From positions 372,001 through 436,000 of the forward strand of contig NZ_JACWMX010000001.1 of assembly GCF_014773245.1 (NCBI RefSeq): DNA of 64,000 nt. Direction: 5' to 3'. The first letter of the stretch is position 1. Each line of letters starts with the position of its first letter. The position numbers were made by a program, and so were the translations under genes. This stretch comes from Mucilaginibacter glaciei. GTDB taxonomy: Bacteria > Bacteroidota > Bacteroidia > Sphingobacteriales > Sphingobacteriaceae. Under the pieces are notes generated by a model that had not been told where the DNA came from, searched no databases, and saw only the letters and a list, made by a program, of their open reading frames with translations. Below, in pieces: positions 53,176-62,356 of the stretch.

Positions 53176-55326
53176 TTAAAACCTGTCTTTAACGTTAGCC
53201 TTGTTTAGTATCCATCCGGAGAATTTACCGTTCAGGTTTTTCAAATACTTAAGGTCGGCTTTTTGAGATTTTTTGATGCCTTTGTTCGACTCATAAACGG
53301 CCAAAATCTTGTTTGCGAAAAGCAACCATTCTTTTGATTTGTTTAGAGACGATAACGGCGGGGTTTCGATAATGATTATATCGTATTTTACCTTTAATTC
53401 ATTAAACCTGCTGCGGATAAAGTTTTCATCACTTACTTCAAGAAGGGTGATATCCTCGCCGTGGTTACCCATTACGTTAATGGTACTGGAAAGCGTATCG
53501 TAATTATCAGGGTTGTTTTTAAAGTATTCTTCTACAAACAGTTTTGGTTGTGCCGTTTGGCTAATCGTTGGATTTAAAAAGTTACCATCAATAAGTAATA
53601 CTTTTTTATTGATCATGGAGTAGGAGTAGGCCAGGCTGATGGCCAAAACTGTTTTACCCTCATGATTTTCTAAACTGGTTACGGCTAAAACCTTTTCGCC
53701 GCGCAGTTCCTGGTCAATTTCAAAACGGATAGAACGGATCAGTTCTTTAAATTGCTTCATCTTTTCGCGGTGTTCTACATCCCAAAGTTTACGCAGGTCA
53801 AGTGAGCCGCCGCTAATTGTATTTAAATAACCCAATAAGGGCAGGCCGGTTGCGTTAACCAATTGCGCCGGTTCTTTAATGGTGTCATCAAAAAAGAATA
53901 TCGCAAACAAAACAATCACACAAAACACCAAACTAACAACCCCGCCAAGTATGATAAGCAGCATTTTTTTAGAGGGTTCGGCGGCGTCAGGTGTAGCTTT
54001 TTCAACTAAACGTACCTTGATGGAATTGGTTGATCGTAAATTTGTTTCGTTATAACGAGTTAGTGCATCGGTATATTCCTTACTGGCAATTTCTATTTCA
54101 AATTCAAACTTTTTAACGGTTGCGTCAAAAGGTACTAAGCGGTTATAATCCGCATTGAGTTCTGTCAATGCTTTATTTATTGATGCAATGCCGTATTTGG
54201 CAAGGTCGCGATTGATCTCTAATTGTGTTTTCTGGCGTACAAGTTCATCTTTACCTGCCAGTGGGTTGGTAATATACTTATCTGAAGTTTGATCAAGCTG
54301 TTGCGCCAAACGTGCCTTAAGCGAGTCGATAGATGCCTTGTACCGCGGGTTAAAATTGCTGCGTACAAAACGGTCGGTAAGCATGTGCAGCTGCTCTTGT
54401 GTGACGGTTACGGCTTGGTTGTATTTACTTACAGATGCCTCAACATATTGGCGGTCTTTCGGGTCAAATTTTTCGTTGATAGATTTTATAGCGCCTAAAT
54501 TTGATGCCAGTTCACGCTCTGCCTGTACTTTTCTATCTTGGTAATCGACCGTTTTTTCAAAGATCGATTTTGATTGATCCTCGAGGTTTAATATGCCATT
54601 TTTGATCTTATACAGTCGTAACCCGTTTGTTTTGGAATTTAAGCTATCGCGTTTGTCACTTACCAGTTTAGTTAAGTAGTCAACGGCGTCGTTTTCATTC
54701 TTTTTGATTGTATGCGTGTAGTAATTAATAAATTCACTACTTAAAACGTTTACTACAAATGCCGAAAGCATCGCGTTTTCTGATTCAAAACTTACCGAAA
54801 TAAAATCGCTGTCCTCGTCACGTGCAATGGATAAGTCAAGCCTGATATTGCGCTCGTCATATTTCATCGATCTTAATAATTCGTTTAATCCGTTCTCATC
54901 TTTATTGTAAAAAGATAAAGGTTCCAGCTTTGCTTCCTTTTCCTGCAATATTTTTAACGCATTTTTTTTGGCACCATCATTTAGGGTGCTCATCAGTTTG
55001 CTCGGCTTCCTGAATGGGAGAGGGTCGGTAAGGTCGTGGATCAGTAGTTTATACGATATCTGGTTAATGAGCTTTTTTAGCTTCATTATTTCTATCAGGT
55101 TACTGAACTTATGATTCAGCTGCTGGTCTTGCGCCATCCCAGTAGGGTCAAGATCAAGTAAATGGCTCGATTCATCAACTATACCTGTCGCTATTTGCGC
55201 GCTTGAAACATATTGATCGGGCAGGTTTTTTACCAGAAAGTATGAAACGATGATCGTAACCAGCGGAATAATAATCAGCAGGGTTTTATGTTTCCATAAA
55301 ACTTTAAAAAAATTACCTAACTCCAT
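53176..55326 (-). CDS. Wzc-like chain-length protein with degenerate BY-kinase domain
   Basis: This 716-residue inner-membrane protein has a Wzz-type N-terminal domain, TM helices at about 15-33 and 454-478, and a long coiled-coil periplasmic region. The cytoplasmic C terminus resembles the tyrosine autokinase of Wzc but is altered. The P-loop reads SLENHEGKTV (551-560), Walker A' reads VLLIDGNF (576-583), and the Walker B segment reads IIIIETPP with Glu in place of the usual Asp. The tail ends NVKDRF without a tyrosine cluster. It is probably a chain-length regulator with reduced or no kinase activity. The next operon gene upstream ends 1 bp before it. Confidence 0.83.
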   Translation of the reverse strand: MELGNFFKVLWKHKTLLIIIPLVTIIVSYFLVKNLPDQYVSSAQIATGIVDESSHLLDLDPTGMAQDQQLNHKFSNLIEIMKLKKLINQISYKLLIHDLTDPLPFRKPSKLMSTLNDGAKKNALKILQEKEAKLEPLSFYNKDENGLNELLRSMKYDERNIRLDLSIARDEDSDFISVSFESENAMLSAFVVNVLSSEFINYYTHTIKKNENDAVDYLTKLVSDKRDSLNSKTNGLRLYKIKNGILNLEDQSKSIFEKTVDYQDRKVQAERELASNLGAIKSINEKFDPKDRQYVEASVSKYNQAVTVTQEQLHMLTDRFVRSNFNPRYKASIDSLKARLAQQLDQTSDKYITNPLAGKDELVRQKTQLEINRDLAKYGIASINKALTELNADYNRLVPFDATVKKFEFEIEIASKEYTDALTRYNETNLRSTNSIKVRLVEKATPDAAEPSKKMLLIILGGVVSLVFCVIVLFAIFFFDDTIKEPAQLVNATGLPLLGYLNTISGGSLDLRKLWDVEHREKMKQFKELIRSIRFEIDQELRGEKVLAVTSLENHEGKTVLAISLAYSYSMINKKVLLIDGNFLNPTISQTAQPKLFVEEYFKNNPDNYDTLSSTINVMGNHGEDITLLEVSDENFIRSRFNELKVKYDIIIIETPPLSSLNKSKEWLLFANKILAVYESNKGIKKSQKADLKYLKNLNGKFSGWILNKANVKDRF

Positions 55327-55327
55327 G

Positions 55328-56020
55328 TTACTTTACGTCTTCTAATTTGGCACCTAAAAACTCTTCGAGGTTGGCTTTGGCGGTTAGCATTGCCAGTTCG
55401 GCCTGCACCTGGAAACCATTTTGATTATACAGGTTGGTTAATGCTTCGTTATACACCTGAAAAGTGGTCTCGTTTTTTTGAAACGAATATTTAAGTTGTT
55501 TTACCGAAGCCTCAGCATCTATAGTAGCGCCTGACCGTAGCCTTACCTCGGCCTGCCCGGCCAGGTAAGCAAAATAAAAACGTTTAACCTGTGCTTCCAG
55601 CGTTAGCATATACTCACTTTGCTGGTATCGGGCAATATTATAGTTTTCATGCGCGGCGTGTATTTGCGACGGGCGCGTAAGTATTTGCCCGATGTTAATG
55701 GATACGCTTAACTGATATCCGTTAAAAATAGTGGGCTGCAACAGGTTTTGTGAATTTTTAGGCTGATAAATGTATGATGCCGTAAAAACATCCAGCCAGG
55801 ATAGTTTTGAGCCGTTGTAATTATTACGCGCGAAATTAACCTGGCTTTGTCGCACTTTAATTTCGGGGTAATTCTTTTTAGCCGTCGCAATAAGCTTATC
55901 TAAATAAGCATAGTTTACATCAGGTATAAAGGTGGTAGCTTGTGCATGTACCTGCGTTGTGTATAAAAAGCTAAGTAGTATAATTCCAAGTAATCGTAAG
56001 GTAGTATTCATTCTTTTCAT
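55328..56020 (-). CDS. Half-length TolC-like outer-membrane protein
   Basis: This 230-residue exported protein has a signal peptide ending VHA-Q at about residue 26. The remainder is helical with one short strand-like pair (FTASYIYQP and GYQLSVSINIGQIL). This matches the N-terminal half of a TolC/OEP protomer: about half the ~450 residues of full-length members. Both ends look natural: ATG start, clean stop and 1-bp overlaps with neighbours. No OPX (Wza) gene is present, so it may provide the outer-membrane part of the export path; this is inference. Confidence 0.7.
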   Translation of the reverse strand: MKRMNTTLRLLGIILLSFLYTTQVHAQATTFIPDVNYAYLDKLIATAKKNYPEIKVRQSQVNFARNNYNGSKLSWLDVFTASYIYQPKNSQNLLQPTIFNGYQLSVSINIGQILTRPSQIHAAHENYNIARYQQSEYMLTLEAQVKRFYFAYLAGQAEVRLRSGATIDAEASVKQLKYSFQKNETTFQVYNEALTNLYNQNGFQVQAELAMLTAKANLEEFLGAKLEDVK

Positions 56021-57114
56021 TAAACTTTCTCTTTTTGAAACAAAGCGGGTACCGTGCCGACTATGATCTTCAGATCAAGCCAGAAGGAATACTTCTGAGC
56101 ATAAAAATTATCCAGCTTCTTTCTTTCTCTTTCAGACATATCTTCTTTACCGCGTTTACTTATTTGCCACAACCCTGTTAAACCCGCGGGGCCTAAAAAG
56201 CGCATTGACCATTCGTTAGAGGTGAGCATCTCGGCCTCATAAACTGGCAACGGTCTGTTACCTACAACAGACATATCGCCCCTCAATATGTTAAATAACT
56301 GGGGTAATTCATCTAAGCTCGAATTGCGCAAAAAGTTACCGAGTTTGGTAACACGCGGGTCGTTTTTTATTTTCACAAAGGCCGATTTGGTTGTACCTTC
56401 CTCTTCTGCTGCATATTGGTTGTTGGTAACCGCCATTTGTGCCAGCATTTGGTCGGCATCGGTACGCATCGATCTGAATTTGTAAAAATCGAATACTTTA
56501 TAACCCGTTCCTACACGTTTGCTTTTATAAAACACAGGGCCTTTGGAATCTAATTTTACCAATATGGCCACAATAAGCATTATTGGCGACAGGCCTATCA
56601 ACATCATTGATGAGATGAACAAGTCTAAAAAGCGTTTGCCGGCCGGCATATTGTAGGTAATATCAACCTCTTGCGATAGCTCCAGCAATTTCGGCCTGAT
56701 CAATTTAAATTTAACCAAAAAATTAAGCCGCTCGCGCAGATCAGACAGATCAAAAGGGTAGGTGTAAAAATCGTGCAGTTTCATTTGCATGGCTCTTTGC
56801 ACCAATTTTTTATCCTTGCGGGTTGATATCATAATGATGATAATACCGTTCATTAAAAAATTTTTACGCAAACGGTCAACCACGTGAAAGCACTTTTCAT
56901 CCTTATCAACTTCTATCAGCACAATATCGGGTATGGTAAGGATTGATTGGTTACCCAGGTAACCCTCCAGATCTTTTAGTGTATCGTTAAAATTGATCCG
57001 GAAACTATCTCCCAGGTCTTTGGTAATTACGTCTTTCAGCTCCAGTCCTGCGTATGCAATACTGATCTGTGCACCGGAATTTTCATTCCAATCAGTTGCT
57101 GTCTGTTGCATCAT
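56020..57114 (-). CDS. Initiating sugar phosphotransferase with N-terminal pseudo-receiver
   Basis: This 364-residue protein probably primes polysaccharide synthesis by moving a sugar phosphate to undecaprenyl phosphate. Residues ~155-364 are the bacterial sugar transferase domain: one membrane helix (about 163-187), YKFRSMRTDAD, DELPQLFNILRGDMSVVGNRP, GLTGLWQISKRG. Residues ~17-135 resemble a receiver domain, but the phospho-Asp position is Glu68 (VLIEVD) and the conserved Lys is replaced in YTYPFDLSDL. The usual polytopic helices are missing. It overlaps the preceding receiver gene by 23 bp and the next by 1 bp. Confidence 0.85.
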   Translation of the reverse strand: MMQQTATDWNENSGAQISIAYAGLELKDVITKDLGDSFRINFNDTLKDLEGYLGNQSILTIPDIVLIEVDKDEKCFHVVDRLRKNFLMNGIIIIMISTRKDKKLVQRAMQMKLHDFYTYPFDLSDLRERLNFLVKFKLIRPKLLELSQEVDITYNMPAGKRFLDLFISSMMLIGLSPIMLIVAILVKLDSKGPVFYKSKRVGTGYKVFDFYKFRSMRTDADQMLAQMAVTNNQYAAEEEGTTKSAFVKIKNDPRVTKLGNFLRNSSLDELPQLFNILRGDMSVVGNRPLPVYEAEMLTSNEWSMRFLGPAGLTGLWQISKRGKEDMSERERKKLDNFYAQKYSFWLDLKIIVGTVPALFQKEKV

Positions 57115-57481
57115 ATATTTGTAGGGCTTGGTTGATGGCGGTTTTTAAGGTTGTTGGATTAAAGGGTTTATGAATATATGCGTCAACTTTAAACGGCATA
57201 TTATCTACCTGCTCTTCAAGATCATGGGCGGCAGAAAGCAATATAACCGGGATATCACGATAAAAACCGCTTATTTTAACATTTTTAACGAATGACTGCC
57301 CGTCAAAATAAGGCATTTGCAAATCTGATATGATCAATTTTGGCATATTACCATCTTCTAACCACCCAAAGGCTTCAATACCGTTATTTTTGACGACGAT
57401 GTCATAATCCTTAGAAAGGATAAAGTTGAGTAATTTTAAGATACTCAAGTCGTCATCAACAATTAGTAATTTTTTTTTCAT
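57092..57481 (-). CDS. Stand-alone response-regulator receiver
   Basis: This 129-residue CheY-like protein has all receiver residues: acidic pair at Asp10-Asp11, phosphoacceptor Asp53 (LIISDLQMP), Ser83 (LLSAA) and Lys105 (HKPF). It has no output domain. It is the first gene of the polysaccharide operon and overlaps the initiating transferase, so phosphorylation may control that enzyme by binding its pseudo-receiver. No histidine kinase is adjacent. Confidence 0.9.
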   Translation of the reverse strand: MKKKLLIVDDDLSILKLLNFILSKDYDIVVKNNGIEAFGWLEDGNMPKLIISDLQMPYFDGQSFVKNVKISGFYRDIPVILLSAAHDLEEQVDNMPFKVDAYIHKPFNPTTLKTAINQALQIYDATDSN

Positions 57482-57780
57482 GCTGATAATTTACCGTTGT
57501 TACTGCTATAAATATGAACTTTTTTCACGAAAAAACCCTAATTAAATATAACTCCTTAATGGCAGCTACCTTTGAATTAAGCATCATGTATTTATAAAAC
57601 AGCCCGATACAACTATTATCTAACGGGGTATTTTTATCTAAAAGTAGAGTTAATTATTCATAAGTGAATTTAATTTCGACCTTTAGGAGTACAAATGTTA
57701 ACAAATAAAGCCAATGTGGATTATTTTATAGGATATCTTCGGGTTAGTTTACGCAGTATATTCGTATTAAGTTTCTGTTT
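57482..57780. promoter_or_regulatory. Divergent control region, polysaccharide operon and FGGY kinase
   Basis: This 299-bp AT-rich region must hold both divergent promoters. TATATTCG at 57758-57765 could be a -7 element for the kinase, 15 bp before its ATG. No convincing promoter or hairpin is seen for the operon side, and no ORF is supported. Confidence 0.4.
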
Positions 57781-59277
57781 ATGTTGAAATATTTTGTTGG
57801 GGTAGATTTAGGTACCGGCAGTACCAAAGCTGTAGCGGTAGACGCTGATGGATCGGTGCTTTACACATCTCAAAAACACTACCCTACAAGTAACCCGCAA
57901 CCCGGTTACAGTGAACAAAATCCATGCCTTATATGGGATGCCTTTGTTTTTTGTATCAATGATGTAACGGCCACCATTGGTTCAATCCCGGTCGCTGTAA
58001 GTTTTAGTGCTGCAATGCATAGTGTTATGGCTATTAATAGCGAAGGCGAGCCGCTTTCAAATGCTATACAGTGGGCAGATGCACGCAGTGGGGATATTGC
58101 GCAAAGTATCCGCGATAGTACTCAAGGTGAGGATATTTATCGCCATACGGGTACGGCAATCTACGCTATGTCGCCGCTTTGCAAAATTATTTGGTGGCGC
58201 AATAACGATTACCCGCTTTACAACAACGCGCACAAATTTATTTCAATAAAGGAATACATATGGTACAAGCTTTTCGGGGTGTTTGAAATTGACCATTCCA
58301 TAGCTTCGGCCACCGGGTTGTTTGATATTTTAGCTTTAGATTGGTACGATCAGGCGATGGCGTTAGCGGGTTTAACGCCTGATAAGCTTTCTGTACCGGT
58401 AGCTACAAAACATAGCCGGTCATCTCACCTGCTCTCTACAGTATTTAAAGACATTACCGCTGAGACGAAATTTGTAATTGGCGCAAGTGACGGGTGCTGT
58501 GCTAACCTGAGCGGTAACGCTATACAACCCGGGATCGGCGCGATAACTATAGGCACCAGTGGCGCCGTAAGGATAGGGAGCGATGAGCCTATTTATAATT
58601 TTGAGGCCATGACCTTTAACTACCTGCTGGACGAAAATACATTTATATGCGGTGGGGCGGTTAACAATGGCGGCGCTGCCTTGGATTGGTTATTACAAAA
58701 CTTTTTGAAGCTGACTGATATAACTACCGAGACTTATGAAGGGGTGTTTGGAGAAATAGATAAAGTGAAACCCGGCAGCAACGGGCTGTTATTTTTACCA
58801 TATTTATATGCAGAACGTGCACCCGTTTGGGACGCAAAAAGCTCCGGCGCATTTTTAAATATCAGATTTAGTCACAGCCGTGAACATTTTTTGCGGGCAG
58901 GTTTAGAGGGGATTTGCTTTGCGCTGAACGATGTTTTAAGCGCGGTTCAGCATTCATTGCAGCCAATAGACGAGATCGTGATCAGCGGTGGTTTTATCTC
59001 ATCAAAGATTTGGGTACAAATGCTGGCAGATATTACAGGAAAGCGGTTAGTGGTACAACAAACGGAAGACGCATCGGCCATTGGTGCCATCTATTTGGCA
59101 ATGAGTGCATTTGGTGTAGATATAGATGTCATTAGGGAAAAAGATGCAGGGCATCGACAGGTTACCGAACCTAATATGACAAACCATGGGATTTACAACC
59201 AGACATTTGCCGTTTATCAAAAACTCTATAAAAACCTTAAAGAAAGCATGCACCTGATGCACAACCTGAACAATTAG
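57781..59277 (+). CDS. FGGY carbohydrate kinase, gluconokinase-like
   Basis: This 498-residue kinase phosphorylates a sugar or sugar acid. FVGVDLGTGSTKAVAVDADG holds the first phosphate loop, QWADARSGDIA the substrate region, and GIGAITIGTSGAVR the second ATP motif. RAGLEGICFALNDVL and IVISGGFISSKIWVQMLADITG are FGGY C-terminal motifs. Similarity in these segments suggests gluconokinase or xylulokinase; gluconokinase is my preference. It ends 4 bp inside the convergent downstream gene. Confidence 0.85.
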   Translation: MLKYFVGVDLGTGSTKAVAVDADGSVLYTSQKHYPTSNPQPGYSEQNPCLIWDAFVFCINDVTATIGSIPVAVSFSAAMHSVMAINSEGEPLSNAIQWADARSGDIAQSIRDSTQGEDIYRHTGTAIYAMSPLCKIIWWRNNDYPLYNNAHKFISIKEYIWYKLFGVFEIDHSIASATGLFDILALDWYDQAMALAGLTPDKLSVPVATKHSRSSHLLSTVFKDITAETKFVIGASDGCCANLSGNAIQPGIGAITIGTSGAVRIGSDEPIYNFEAMTFNYLLDENTFICGGAVNNGGAALDWLLQNFLKLTDITTETYEGVFGEIDKVKPGSNGLLFLPYLYAERAPVWDAKSSGAFLNIRFSHSREHFLRAGLEGICFALNDVLSAVQHSLQPIDEIVISGGFISSKIWVQMLADITGKRLVVQQTEDASAIGAIYLAMSAFGVDIDVIREKDAGHRQVTEPNMTNHGIYNQTFAVYQKLYKNLKESMHLMHNLNN

Positions 59278-59678
59278 CGGATCATCACGCCGGGTTTGTT
59301 AATGATAGGCAACTTTATAAAGTTATCGTCTACAATACTTTCTGGTAGGAAGATGAATTTTTTGTCGAAGATCTCGCGGCCGATATAATAGCTTAACCAG
59401 TATTCGTTGTTTAAGCCGAAAGTTTGCTCGTCAATCGGTTCAACCAGCTTAAAACTGTTAGCATCAACTACAGGGAATGCATGCCTTAGGGTAGATGTTT
59501 TTACCTGCTCGCCATCTTTTTCGCCGTATCCTTTTGAGGTGATCAATACGTTTTCTAAAGGTTGGTTTTGTAGGTTGATCAGGTAAACGTACCAGATCTT
59601 ACTTTCAACACTTTCGCTTTCTAAAGCAACGGCAATCGCTATATCCTTAACTACGTTAGGGGGAAGATCTTTGATCAT
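59274..59678 (-). CDS. Conserved hypothetical protein
   Basis: This 134-residue soluble protein has no signal or membrane segment. It starts MIKDLPPNVVKDIAIAVALE and has the compact beta-rich segment KIWYVYLINLQNQPLENVLITSKGYGE. I do not recognise the family. Its stop overlaps the kinase stop by 4 bp. It lies downstream of topA with a 95-bp gap that contains a long inverted repeat. Confidence 0.65.
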   Translation of the reverse strand: MIKDLPPNVVKDIAIAVALESESVESKIWYVYLINLQNQPLENVLITSKGYGEKDGEQVKTSTLRHAFPVVDANSFKLVEPIDEQTFGLNNEYWLSYYIGREIFDKKFIFLPESIVDDNFIKLPIINKPGVMIR

Positions 59679-59702
59679 GTTTATTATTCGTCAAAAGTTG
59701 AA

Positions 59703-59762
59703 TGTTTTAAAGTTGAAATGTCGTTTCAGCAATAAACATTACAACTTCTGAACTTTAAAACA
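59703..59762. repeat. 12-bp inverted repeat with internal hairpin
   Basis: TGTTTTAAAGTT (59703-59714) and AACTTTAAAACA (59751-59762) are perfect complements, spaced by 36 bp that include GAAA/TTTC and AAGTTG/CAACTT partial pairings. It could fold as a branched hairpin between topA and the downstream gene; it may also be one copy of an interspersed intergenic element. Confidence 0.5.
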
Positions 59763-59773
59763 TCCCAACGGTT

Positions 59774-62170
59774 TTATTTTTTCTTAACCACTGCTTTTTT
59801 CTTGGCAGGTGCTTTTTTGGCGGCTGGTTTTGCAGCAGTTGCTGCTTTGCCGAAGCGGCCTTTCTTGGCGTCTTTCGGCATGGCATCGGCCAGTGCCTTA
59901 CAATCGTCAAACGTTAAGGTTAACGGATCTTTATCTTTAGGTATTTTAACGTTTAGTTTGCCAAATTCTATGTATGGGCCCCATCTTCCGTTCAAAACCT
60001 TCACGGTTTCGTCCTCATCAAAGGCTTTGATCAATTTTTCGGCGTCCTTTTTGCGTTTGACCTGGATCAGTTCAATCGCTTCGGCCTCTGTAACATCAAG
60101 CGGGTCTACCTCTTTGGGTACCGATATAAACGCACTGTTATGGCTAATGTACGGGCCGAAACGGCCAATGGCAACCTTCATGGGTTTGCCTTCAAATTCA
60201 CCTACAACCTTAGGTAGCTTAAATAGTTCTAACGCTTGCTCTAAAGTGATGGTTTCAATACTTTGACCGGTTCTTAAGCTGGCGTACGCCGGTTTTTCTT
60301 CGCTTTCGTCAGAAGGGTTCTCACCCACCTGAACAAAGGGCCCATAACGGCCTATACGAACAGACATTTTTTTGCCGCTCTCCGGGTGTACGCCTAATTC
60401 ACGCTCACCGGTAGCCTTGTCAGCCGTTTCAAGCGTGGTTTGTACATCCTTATGAAATGGATCGTAAAACGTACGGATCATTTTTGTCCAATCCTGCAAG
60501 CCCTGCGCTATCTCATCAAATTGTTTTTCTACCCCGGCTGTAAAGTTAAAATCAACAATTCCTTTAAAATGGAGTACCAAAAAGTCGTTTACTACCGCGC
60601 CGATATCGGTGGGGAATAATTTATTTTTTTCTGCTCCGGTATTCTCGGTTTTCTCTTCTTTAACAATACTTTCGCCTTTAAGCGTCATCACCTTAAATGT
60701 ACGCTGGCGGCCTTCGCGTTCTTCTTTGACCACATAACCGCGGTTTTGGATGGTTGAGATAGTAGGGGCGTAGGTAGACGGGCGGCCGATACCTAATTCC
60801 TCTAATTTCTTAACCAAACTGGCCTCTGTATAACGTGCAGGAGGGCGGGAGAAACGTTCTGTTGCGGTCATTTCCTGTAGTTGCAACACTTGCCCTTTTG
60901 TTAAAGGTGGCAGTATCGCGTTCTCGCCATCGGCAGTTTGATTGTCCTCTTCTTCATCATTGCTTTCCAGGTAAACTTTCAGGAAACCATCAAATTTCAT
61001 CACCTCGCCGTTAGCAACCAAATCTTCGTTACGAGTTGATATATTGATCTTTGCAACGGTTTTCTCAAACTGGGCTTCGCTCATTTGCGATGCAATGGCG
61101 CGTTTCCAGATTAGTTCATACAGGCGTTTTTCATTCGATTCGCCATCAATAGTATGGTTATTAAAATACGTGGGGCGGATAGCTTCGTGAGCCTCCTGCG
61201 CGCTTGCGTTTTTAGTCTTATATTTTCTTAGCTGATGGTATTTATCGCCATAAGCTGATTTGATCTCTTTTTGGGCGGCATCCAGCGCGGTATCAGACAG
61301 ATTTACCGAATCTGTACGCATATAGGTAATATACCCCGATTCGTACAGGCGCTGTGCTACCTGCATGGTACGTGCTACCGAATATCCTAATTTACGGCTG
61401 GCCTCTTGCTGTAATGTAGAAGTAGTAAAAGGTGCGGCCGGCGAACGTTTGGCAGGGCGTGTTTCTAACGATTTAATATCAAAAATGGCCTGGACGCAAT
61501 CCTGTAAGAATTTTTCGGCTTCTTCCTGTTTCTCGAAACGGTTCGGTAGTTCGGCTTTAAATGCGTTGCGGCCTGTACCAAAAATGGCAACTACTTTAAA
61601 AGCAGCTTCGGACAGGAACTTATTTACTTCGCGTTCCCTGTCAACAATTAACCTTACGGCTACCGATTGCACACGGCCGGCAGAAAGCGATGGTTTAACT
61701 TTTTTCCATAACACCGGCGAAAGTTCAAACCCCACCAATCTATCTAAAACGCGGCGTGCCTGTTGGGCGTTTACCAGGTTATAATCTATTTTACGCGGGT
61801 TCTCAATGGCCTTCATTATAGCCGGTTTGGTAATCTCGTGGAAAACGATACGGCGGGTATCGGGCTCTTTTAAACCCAATGTTTCAAACAAGTGCCAGGA
61901 TATGGCTTCCCCCTCACGGTCCTCATCGGACGCGAGCCATACGATGTCTGCTTCTTTAGCTAATTTCTTTAATTCGCTCACTATCTGCTTTTTATCGACA
62001 GGTACTTCATACTTTTGATTGAAGTTATTGTTGATATCAATAGCATCTTCAGATTTGATCAGGTCGCGGATGTGGCCGTAACTTGATTTTACGGTAAAAT
62101 CCTTGCCCAGGTATCCTTCGATGGTTTTGGCTTTCGCCGGTGATTCAACTATGAGTAAATTTTTAGCCAT
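59774..62170 (-). CDS. topA: DNA topoisomerase I
   Basis: This 798-residue type IA enzyme relaxes negative supercoils. The N-terminal TOPRIM domain has LLIVESPAKAKTIEGYLG and SDEDREGEAISWHL. The active tyrosine lies in ESGYITYMRTDSVNLS. The C terminus carries three Gly/Trp-type repeats (GRYGPFVQVGE, GRFGPYISHNS, GRWGPYIEFGK) instead of zinc-finger cysteines. It ends in a Lys/Ala-rich tail (AAKPAAKKAPAKKKAV), which resembles H1-like DNA-binding tails. Lengths and motifs fit Bacteroidota TopA. Confidence 0.96.
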   Translation of the reverse strand: MAKNLLIVESPAKAKTIEGYLGKDFTVKSSYGHIRDLIKSEDAIDINNNFNQKYEVPVDKKQIVSELKKLAKEADIVWLASDEDREGEAISWHLFETLGLKEPDTRRIVFHEITKPAIMKAIENPRKIDYNLVNAQQARRVLDRLVGFELSPVLWKKVKPSLSAGRVQSVAVRLIVDREREVNKFLSEAAFKVVAIFGTGRNAFKAELPNRFEKQEEAEKFLQDCVQAIFDIKSLETRPAKRSPAAPFTTSTLQQEASRKLGYSVARTMQVAQRLYESGYITYMRTDSVNLSDTALDAAQKEIKSAYGDKYHQLRKYKTKNASAQEAHEAIRPTYFNNHTIDGESNEKRLYELIWKRAIASQMSEAQFEKTVAKINISTRNEDLVANGEVMKFDGFLKVYLESNDEEEDNQTADGENAILPPLTKGQVLQLQEMTATERFSRPPARYTEASLVKKLEELGIGRPSTYAPTISTIQNRGYVVKEEREGRQRTFKVMTLKGESIVKEEKTENTGAEKNKLFPTDIGAVVNDFLVLHFKGIVDFNFTAGVEKQFDEIAQGLQDWTKMIRTFYDPFHKDVQTTLETADKATGERELGVHPESGKKMSVRIGRYGPFVQVGENPSDESEEKPAYASLRTGQSIETITLEQALELFKLPKVVGEFEGKPMKVAIGRFGPYISHNSAFISVPKEVDPLDVTEAEAIELIQVKRKKDAEKLIKAFDEDETVKVLNGRWGPYIEFGKLNVKIPKDKDPLTLTFDDCKALADAMPKDAKKGRFGKAATAAKPAAKKAPAKKKAVVKKK

Positions 62171-62356
62171 TTAAGCGGGTTGTTTTTGCAAAGAAAACAT
62201 AAAATGCGTTAGAAACGCAAATTGTTTTTGTTAAGGTTGGAAATGTTGAAAACGGTGAGAGGGGTTGGAAAGGGTGTAAAAGTTAAAGAAAAAACGGAAT
62301 TGATATTAAACAAGTTGTGAAATTTTAACTATTCAACCGTTTCGACTGCTTAAAAC

